12,230 nucleotides of DNA from Candidatus Equimonas enterica (GTDB lineage Bacteria; Bacteroidota; Bacteroidia; Bacteroidales; Bacteroidaceae). A program made the position numbers and the translations under genes. The stretch covers positions 1 through 12,230 of the forward strand of contig JAGHRU010000202.1 in NCBI GenBank assembly GCA_018066225.1, written 5' to 3'. Position 1 is the first letter of the stretch. The number at the start of each line of letters is the position of its first letter. Of this stretch, positions 7,651 to 12,230 are shown piece after piece. The notes beneath the pieces were generated by a model that was given only the letters and a program-made list of their open reading frames with translations, did no database searches and was not told the DNA's origin.

Positions 7651-7681
7651 TTGGTCGTTAAAGGCAAAAGTACTAACTTTG
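7651..7681 (+). promoter_or_regulatory. Candidate promoter of kbl
   Basis: TTGG (7651-7654, partial match to TTTG) and TAACTTTG (7674-7681, exact TAnnTTTG) are 19 bp apart. Transcription would start near 7688, giving a ~65-nt leader before the kbl ATG at 7753. Together with the queA -7 box this makes the 211-bp gap 7542-7752 a divergent promoter region. The open frame running from 7513 into kbl covers this promoter, so it is not a longer N-terminus. Confidence 0.6.
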
Positions 7682-7752
7682 CAGTGAAGTTTAAGAGCGA
7701 TGCTCACCACCGCTCCGGCTCCGCACTCAAAACTTTCAAAACCCTATACACC

Positions 7753-8940
7753 ATGTACGGTAAATTTCAACAACACCTCCAGACCGAACTCCAGAGCATC
7801 AAGGACACCGGCCTTTACAAGAACGAACGCCTCATCGAAGGCCAGCAGCAGGCTGCCATACAAGTAGCCGGCAAGACGGTGCTCAACTTCTGCGCCAACA
7901 ACTATCTCGGGCTCTCCAACAGCCCTCGCCTCATCAACGCTGCCAAGGACATGATGGACCGTCGCGGCTATGGTATGTCTTCCGTACGCTTCATTTGCGG
8001 CACGCAGGATGTGCACAAGCAACTCGAGGCTGCCATCTCCGACTATTTCCACACCGAGGACACCATCCTCTATGCCGCTTGCTTCGATGCCAATGGCGGC
8101 GTCTTTGAGCCTCTGCTCACCAAGGACGATGCCATCATCAGCGACGCTCTCAACCACGCTTCCATCATCGACGGTGTGCGCCTCTGCAAGGCTGTGCGCT
8201 ATCGCTATGCCAATGCTGACATGGAAGATCTCGAGCGTCAGTTGCAGGCAGCGCAGGCTCAGCGTTTCCGCATCATCGTCACCGACGGTGTCTTCTCCAT
8301 GGACGGCAATGTTGCTCCTATGGACAAGATTTGCGATCTCGCCGAGAAGTACGATGCCCTTGTGATGGTCGATGAGAGCCACTCCGCAGGTGTTGTGGGT
8401 GCCACTGGCCATGGCGTCAGCGAGTTCTTCAATACCTACGGCCGTGTAGATATCTATACGGGTACGCTCGGCAAGGCCTTTGGTGGTGCTGTCGGCGGCT
8501 TCACTACGGGTCGCAAGGAGATTATCGACATGCTCCGCCAGCGCAGCCGTCCTTATCTCTTCTCCAACAGCGTGCCGCCCTCAGTCGTTGGTGCTGCCAT
8601 CGAGACTTTCCAGATTTTGAAGGAGAGCAACGCGCTCCACGACAAACTCGTCGAGAATGTCAATTACTTCCGCGACAAGATGATGGCTGCCGGCTTCGAC
8701 ATCAAGCCCACGCAGAGTGCCATCTGTGCTGTGATGCTCTACGATGCCAAGCTTTCGCAGGACTACGCAGCGCGTTTGCAGGAGGAAGGCATCTATGTCA
8801 CTGGTTTCTACTATCCCGTTGTGCCGCAGGGTCAGGCACGCATCCGCGTGCAGCTCAGTGCTGGCCACGAGCGCGAACACCTCGACAAGTGTATCGCCGC
8901 CTTCATCAAGGTGGGTAAGGAGCTCGGCGTTCTCAAGTAG
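7753..8940 (+). CDS. kbl: 2-amino-3-ketobutyrate coenzyme A ligase (glycine C-acetyltransferase)
   Basis: A PLP-dependent alpha-oxoamine synthase that cleaves 2-amino-3-ketobutyrate with CoA to glycine and acetyl-CoA, the second step of threonine breakdown. It has 395 aa, against 398 in E. coli. Motifs: FCANNYLGLSN (46-56), RFICGTQDVHKQLE (79-92), DALNHASIIDG (131-141), TDGVFSMDGN (177-186), VDESHSAGVVG (206-216), and the PLP lysine K241 in TGTLGKAFGG. The ATG at 7753 is chosen because MYGKFQQHL aligns with the family's N-terminus and it lies downstream of a promoter-like element; upstream in-frame codons overlap that promoter. The usual partner threonine dehydrogenase is not adjacent. The sister enzymes BioF, HemA and serine palmitoyltransferase share the fold, but overall sequence and length favour Kbl. 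A strong terminator makes it monocistronic. Confidence 0.94.
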   Translation: MYGKFQQHLQTELQSIKDTGLYKNERLIEGQQQAAIQVAGKTVLNFCANNYLGLSNSPRLINAAKDMMDRRGYGMSSVRFICGTQDVHKQLEAAISDYFHTEDTILYAACFDANGGVFEPLLTKDDAIISDALNHASIIDGVRLCKAVRYRYANADMEDLERQLQAAQAQRFRIIVTDGVFSMDGNVAPMDKICDLAEKYDALVMVDESHSAGVVGATGHGVSEFFNTYGRVDIYTGTLGKAFGGAVGGFTTGRKEIIDMLRQRSRPYLFSNSVPPSVVGAAIETFQILKESNALHDKLVENVNYFRDKMMAAGFDIKPTQSAICAVMLYDAKLSQDYAARLQEEGIYVTGFYYPVVPQGQARIRVQLSAGHEREHLDKCIAAFIKVGKELGVLK

Positions 8941-8981
8941 TCCCTCCGCTTTCTCGGCTACTTTGTAGCCTCTGTTTCCCC

Positions 8982-9019
8982 AAGTATGGGCGCGCAACTC
9001 TGCGCGCCCATACTTTTTT
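8982..9019 (+). terminator. Intrinsic terminator of kbl
   Basis: AAGTATGGGCGCGCA (8982-8996) pairs perfectly over 15 bp with TGCGCGCCCATACTT (9001-9015) around the loop ACTC, and six T follow (9014-9019). It lies 41 nt after the kbl stop and is a textbook rho-independent terminator. Confidence 0.93.
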
Positions 9020-9020
9020 C

Positions 9021-9130
9021 TGCCCAGCGCATTTCATTTTAGTGCCCGTTATAATTTTTTACACTGCCCGTTGTAATTTATTTTACTGGGCACTAAAATC
9101 GATTATACTGGGCATTAAAATGCAGTGGCC
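9021..9130. repeat. 22-bp phased array of five GCCC/GGGC-centred palindromic sites
   Basis: GCCC begins at 9022, 9044 and 9066 and GGGC at 9088 and 9110: five cores exactly 22 bp apart, the last two in reversed orientation. Around the last four, AT arms are symmetric. Site 4 is ATTTTA-CTGGGCAC-TAAAAT (9080-9099); site 3 has TTACA/TGTAA around CTGCCCGT (9059-9076); site 2 has ATTTTA/TATAAT (9036-9055); site 5 has ATTATA/TAAAAT (9102-9121). Site 1 keeps the core but lacks arms and abuts the kbl terminator. ATTTTAGTGCCC (9036-9047) and GGGCACTAAAAT (9088-9099) form a perfect 12-bp inverted repeat. It could be a cooperative operator, a recombination site or a repeat of a mobile element. The role is unknown. 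Confidence 0.75.
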
Positions 9131-9266
9131 TCTCGGGACAGTCCTCGGAACACTTTACCATTCGTCAGGTAATGCACTATTTCTCAACCACGGCATTGAT
9201 GCCTATGAACGTAAACATGGTGTAGCCATACAAAAGGTAAAGACATCAAGGGCCTCTTGTAAATGA
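9120..9266 (+). other. Doubtful 48-codon ORF in the kbl-protease gap
   Basis: An ATG that overlaps the last site of the 22-bp array opens a 48-codon frame (MQWPLGTVLG...GIDAYERKHGVAIQKV...) ending at 9266. I recognise no family. It has no promoter or ribosome site that I can see. It may be a chance ORF, a degraded gene end or a small gene. Apart from it, the array and one weak hairpin, the 9020-9329 gap holds nothing I can name. Confidence 0.2.
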
Positions 9267-9269
9267 AGT

Positions 9270-9303
9270 CGATTGGCAATAGGCAAATGCTTATCACCAA
9301 TCG
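9270..9303 (-). terminator. Possible terminator of the helicase-protease operon
   Basis: CGATTGG (9270-9276) pairs with CCAATCG (9297-9303), and an inner stem (9279-9284 with 9289-9294) continues after a 2x2 internal loop. It lies 26 nt beyond the protease stop at 9330. No T-tract follows on the - strand, and one inner pair is lost in that strand's RNA, so the call is tentative. Confidence 0.35.
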
Positions 9304-9329
9304 GTTATATTTATGAATGTCATACCAAA

Positions 9330-10232
9330 TCACTCATCCTTTCTCTGGAACATCACTCCCGTTCCAAAGTCCAGCACCCACTTGTTCTTGAGCATGAAGT
9401 TCGAAGACAACATGCCAGAGACAGGCATGAGGTCATTGCCCTCTGCATCTTTCAACCCCTCCATTATATGTTGGCAATTGCTGATGACTTGCGCTTTGTC
9501 GTTTCGGGTGTATAGCTTAGGGCATTCTGGTGTTCCACCTACGCTGATAATGCTCAATGTGACATCGTATGATGCCGTTTCCCATGTGTCGGTGGTAAAG
9601 CAGGTTACAGTACCATCATTATCCAAATGTTTCACACAGATTCTTGCATCATCCATCAGATGCTTTGTGATAACCGTATCATTGGCTCCTGAATCTGCCA
9701 CCATCAGATATTCCTTGTCACCATAGACAAGTCCCACTACCGGAATGTTGTATTGCTTCAATCCGTATGACATCGGGAAGAAGAACGCATAATCCTCTGG
9801 ATTGCCTTCAACAGTTCCGTCTGAAGTATGCAATGTTTCCGTCTCGTAGTCAAGCACAATGTTGTTGCGCCTTAGGAACTCATGGCCGATGATGCCGATG
9901 AATGGACAGTCGAATATCTGGTCAAAGTCCATATCCTTGTTGACATAGAAGGTATTGGAGAACACTCCATTACCTATACGAAATGACAACGAATACCCTT
10001 GGCACACTACACCCTTGCTTTGGACGGAGTGTATCTTCTTTGTTTTGCCATCTATGACAGCATCGTCATTGAGGTAAGGAAGAACCGACTTGTTCAGAAT
10101 GCAGTTTACCGAACCGGTGTCTATCATCATGACACCAATGTATATTTGGTCATCCTTTCCCTTGAATGCAGCTTTGACAATAGGGAACTTCGTTTCTTGT
10201 ATGTCTCTCAGTTTTGCTGTGAATTTCTCCAT
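9330..10232 (-). CDS. Tandem retropepsin-like aspartic protease
   Basis: A 300-aa protein with two retropepsin-type halves. Half one has VMMIDTGSVNCIL (34-46; catalytic-type DTGS with Asp38) and the psi-loop-like FIGIIGHEFLRRNNIVLDY (111-129). Half two has YLMVADSGANDTVI (175-188; DSGA with Asp180) and VSGMLSSNFMLKNKWVLDF (271-289). Each half thus has a D-(T/S)-G turn followed by a hydrophobic-G-X-X-F strand, as in clan AA proteases. Retropepsins work as dimers, so one chain carrying two halves could be a self-contained pseudo-dimer. There is no signal peptide or membrane helix, so it should act in the cytoplasm. It lies 31 nt downstream of the helicase on the same strand, so co-transcription is likely. 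Substrate unknown. The ATG at 10232 is the natural start. The aspartyl protease fold call is good; activity is inferred. Confidence 0.75.
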   Translation of the reverse strand: MEKFTAKLRDIQETKFPIVKAAFKGKDDQIYIGVMMIDTGSVNCILNKSVLPYLNDDAVIDGKTKKIHSVQSKGVVCQGYSLSFRIGNGVFSNTFYVNKDMDFDQIFDCPFIGIIGHEFLRRNNIVLDYETETLHTSDGTVEGNPEDYAFFFPMSYGLKQYNIPVVGLVYGDKEYLMVADSGANDTVITKHLMDDARICVKHLDNDGTVTCFTTDTWETASYDVTLSIISVGGTPECPKLYTRNDKAQVISNCQHIMEGLKDAEGNDLMPVSGMLSSNFMLKNKWVLDFGTGVMFQRKDE

Positions 10233-10263
10233 GGTTCTTTTTGCGTTTGAGAAGAGCCTCCCA

Positions 10264-12230
10264 TCATTCCTCGAAGGGCTGCTCTTCGTTGAACTCCTGC
10301 TTCTTGATTCGGCGAATCAGATAAGCAATAGCCTTTGGTGCTTTCTCGCGACATACTTTCAGTTGGGCAAGGAACTCTTCTTCTGTGGCATCAGAATTGA
10401 AGAGATCCACCAACTCACAGTTGTTGTCCGACAACTTGTCGAGTTGCAAACCATGCTTCTGCATCAATGTACGCAAGGCAAGGATGCCGAGGTCGTACTT
10501 TGGTCGTGCCTCCACCAACTTACGCATGAGGTCAAGCCCAGGATCACCAATGTGCATCTCGTTGAGCATGGCAATCATGAAGAGGACCTTTGCGTCAGGT
10601 GTTGCCATCTCGAACACATTCGCCAACTGGCAGTTCGTCTCGTCAGCTTCAGTGTAGCGTTCAAGCTTTGCCAAGGCACGCGACTTGATGTACAGAGCCT
10701 CTGCACATTGGTGTCCTTCCAGCACCTCACCGATGAGAGCCAAGGCATCCTCGTACTTCTGAGCGTAGAGACTCAGCAAGGCTGCAATGAACTTCGGAGC
10801 CCAATGGCTTGAGCGGTGAAGACATTCTGGCACGTCCTCTATGGTTCCATACAGATGCTCGTCACACACCAGTATGTCCAGGAAACGCTTTGCCTGCTGC
10901 ATAGCCTCCTTGAAGTCGCCATCCTCAGCCTTCTTTGCCACGAGCATCAGGTACTGTTTGGCAGCCTCGTCATAGTCGTTCTGCTGAAGAGCGCCATAGA
11001 CAGCCTTGCCACTCTCAATCTCGTTGCCAATCTGCTGTTCGTTGTTGTACTCGCTTGCGTATGTGAGCACTTCACGACTGGTGTGAGCATACTGAGGGAT
11101 TACGTTCTTCGAGAGGTAAAGACCTTCAAGTGTACGCACACGGCTGAGTGCCACATAGAGCTGTCCAGCGGCAAACATGCCTCGGCTTAGGTCGAGCGAG
11201 AGCTTGTCGAAGGTCATGCCCTGGCTCTTGTGTACCGTTATCGCCCATGCCAGCTTCAGAGGGTACTGGGTGAAGGTACCAGTCAGTTCCTTCTTCATCT
11301 TGTGCTCCTCCTTGTTGTAGTCGTAGCTGTACGATTCCCATGAACAGCAAGGCACAACGTACGTTTCGCCATTGTTGAGCGTGACGCTTATCTCATCTTT
11401 GGTGAGTTTGGTCACCTTTCCGAGCGTTCCATTTGCCCATCGCTTCTGCTGGTCGTTGCGAGTGAACATCACCTGAGCACCAACCTTCAGACGAAGTTTC
11501 AACTCTACGGGGAAACGCTTCTCCTCGAAGGTTCCGTCAACCGTTCCTTCATACACGAACTCCTCTGCGTCAATCTCCTCCAGTCGCTGAAGGTTGATCT
11601 TGTCTGCCGTCTTGTTGATGGATGCCAAGGTGATGACAGCACCATCTTCCTCGCTTGGTACGTGTACACGACCATTGAGGTGTATGATGTTCTCAGGTGT
11701 CACCTTGTTCATGCGGACGTTCTCCAGAATGTGCAGGAAGTGCTCATCATCCTGACGGTACACCTTCTGGAACTCGATCTTCACGAGTCGCATGCGCTTG
11801 ATAGCATCCGACTTGTAGAAGAAGAAATCGTCTGTGTGGTACAAGTCCTTCAACAGATCTTTCTCTGGCCCTTGCTTCACCACAGGAGGTAGCTGGAACA
11901 TGTCGCCAACGAAGATCATCTGCTTGCCTCCGAACGGCATGTTGTTTCTGAGTGCCTTACGCATGGTATAGTCGATGGCATCCATCACATCACATCTTAC
12001 CATTGACACCTCATCGATGATGATGGTATCTGCATGGAGGAGTGTGAGGATTCTTGCCTCGTTCATCTTTCCGCAGGTTCCAGGGGTGCAAACCTCCATC
12101 GGAAGACCAAAGAAAGAGTGGATCGTGTCACCACCAGCAAGGATGGCTGCCACACCTGTTGGTGCAAGAGTGATGAACTGCTTCCCCACCAGTTTCTGCA
12201 CGTTGTGGAGGAAGGTTGTCTTACCGGTAC
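10264..12230 (-). CDS. Pif1/RecD-like superfamily 1 helicase with C-terminal TPR-like region (5' end outside window)
   Basis: The frame is open to the right edge and begins there with TGKTTFLHNVQKL, the tail of a Walker A motif, so the start codon lies beyond the window; the GTG at 12201 is internal. SF1B motifs follow in order: TLAPTGVAA (Ia); IIIDEVSM (Walker B; DEVSM at 12015-12001); VGDMFQLPPV (III, about 11907-11884); KVYRQ (IV); and near 11236-11209 TVHKSQGMTF, then LYVALSRVRTLEGLYL (V/VI, about 11160-11110). These are hallmarks of Pif1/RecD2 5'-3' DNA helicases. The last ~270 residues (from about 11080 to 10264) are Ala/Leu-rich paired helices with TPR-like spacing (ALLSLYAQKYEDALALIGEV, ALYIKSRALAKLERYTEAD), suggesting a protein-binding tail. 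It heads or continues an operon with the retropepsin-like gene. The helicase call is firm; the cellular role is not. Confidence 0.88.
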   Translation of the reverse strand, partial: TGKTTFLHNVQKLVGKQFITLAPTGVAAILAGGDTIHSFFGLPMEVCTPGTCGKMNEARILTLLHADTIIIDEVSMVRCDVMDAIDYTMRKALRNNMPFGGKQMIFVGDMFQLPPVVKQGPEKDLLKDLYHTDDFFFYKSDAIKRMRLVKIEFQKVYRQDDEHFLHILENVRMNKVTPENIIHLNGRVHVPSEEDGAVITLASINKTADKINLQRLEEIDAEEFVYEGTVDGTFEEKRFPVELKLRLKVGAQVMFTRNDQQKRWANGTLGKVTKLTKDEISVTLNNGETYVVPCCSWESYSYDYNKEEHKMKKELTGTFTQYPLKLAWAITVHKSQGMTFDKLSLDLSRGMFAAGQLYVALSRVRTLEGLYLSKNVIPQYAHTSREVLTYASEYNNEQQIGNEIESGKAVYGALQQNDYDEAAKQYLMLVAKKAEDGDFKEAMQQAKRFLDILVCDEHLYGTIEDVPECLHRSSHWAPKFIAALLSLYAQKYEDALALIGEVLEGHQCAEALYIKSRALAKLERYTEADETNCQLANVFEMATPDAKVLFMIAMLNEMHIGDPGLDLMRKLVEARPKYDLGILALRTLMQKHGLQLDKLSDNNCELVDLFNSDATEEEFLAQLKVCREKAPKAIAYLIRRIKKQEFNEEQPFEE

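Noticed and set aside
7513..7752. An 80-residue N-terminal extension of kbl in the same frame
   Set aside because: It overlaps the queA start on the other strand and covers the kbl promoter. Kbl family proteins start at the ATG at 7753, giving 395 aa.
8982..9019. Counting the GCCC at 9006 as a further member of the 22-bp array
   Set aside because: It belongs to the kbl terminator stem and is out of phase (16 bp, not 22, before the first core).
9021..9130. Reading the 22-bp array as a CRISPR array
   Set aside because: Units are contiguous with no unique spacers, too short, and change orientation midway; no cas genes are nearby.
10090..10812. A 240-codon + strand frame across the helicase-protease junction
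   Set aside because: It is antisense to two motif-bearing genes and has no recognisable content.

Overview
The window looks like a Bacteroidales chromosome, probably Prevotellaceae-like. Three things suggest this. Putative promoters follow the Bacteroidetes pattern (TTTG / TAnnTTTG) and start codons lack strong Shine-Dalgarno sequences. The DAHP synthase is fused to a C-terminal chorismate mutase. The large secreted protein ends in the short 'N-GQRV...KG--I..G-KVI-K' tail common in Prevotella and Bacteroides surface proteins. Genus is an inference; no rRNA or tRNA is present.

Left part (1-5170, + strand). The window opens inside the 3' end of a carboxyltransferase-type gene (oxaloacetate decarboxylase alpha / pyruvate carboxylase B subunit). 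Its C-terminal biotinyl-like domain lacks the usual biotin-accepting lysine motif. A 16-bp hairpin follows. A 450-bp gap with a strongly T-rich + strand leads to a good promoter and a 1365-aa secreted protein built from about six divergent ~130-aa modules, a helical segment, a possible beta-trefoil-like region, an Ig-like domain and a C-terminal sorting-like tail.

Middle (5171-8940). Two perfect or near-perfect hairpins separate the secreted-protein gene from a convergent two-gene unit on the - strand: queA (queuosine tRNA modification), followed after 3 nt by a bifunctional DAHP synthase/chorismate mutase (entry to aromatic amino acid synthesis). kbl (2-amino-3-ketobutyrate CoA ligase, threonine/glycine metabolism) diverges from queA and ends in a textbook terminator. 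This block is GC-rich and looks like ordinary core metabolism.

Right part (9020-12230). Composition changes to lower GC. At the edge, immediately after the kbl terminator, lie five GCCC/GGGC cores spaced exactly 22 bp apart. Four of them sit in palindromic AT arms, and their orientation flips in the middle. Beyond a gap with only a doubtful 48-codon ORF, two - strand genes form an apparent operon: a Pif1/RecD-like helicase fused to a TPR-like C-terminal region (5' end beyond the window), then a 300-aa protein with two retropepsin-like aspartic protease halves (DTGS and DSGA). The helicase-protease pair and the phased palindrome array are the least conventional items here and the best candidates for an undescribed system.
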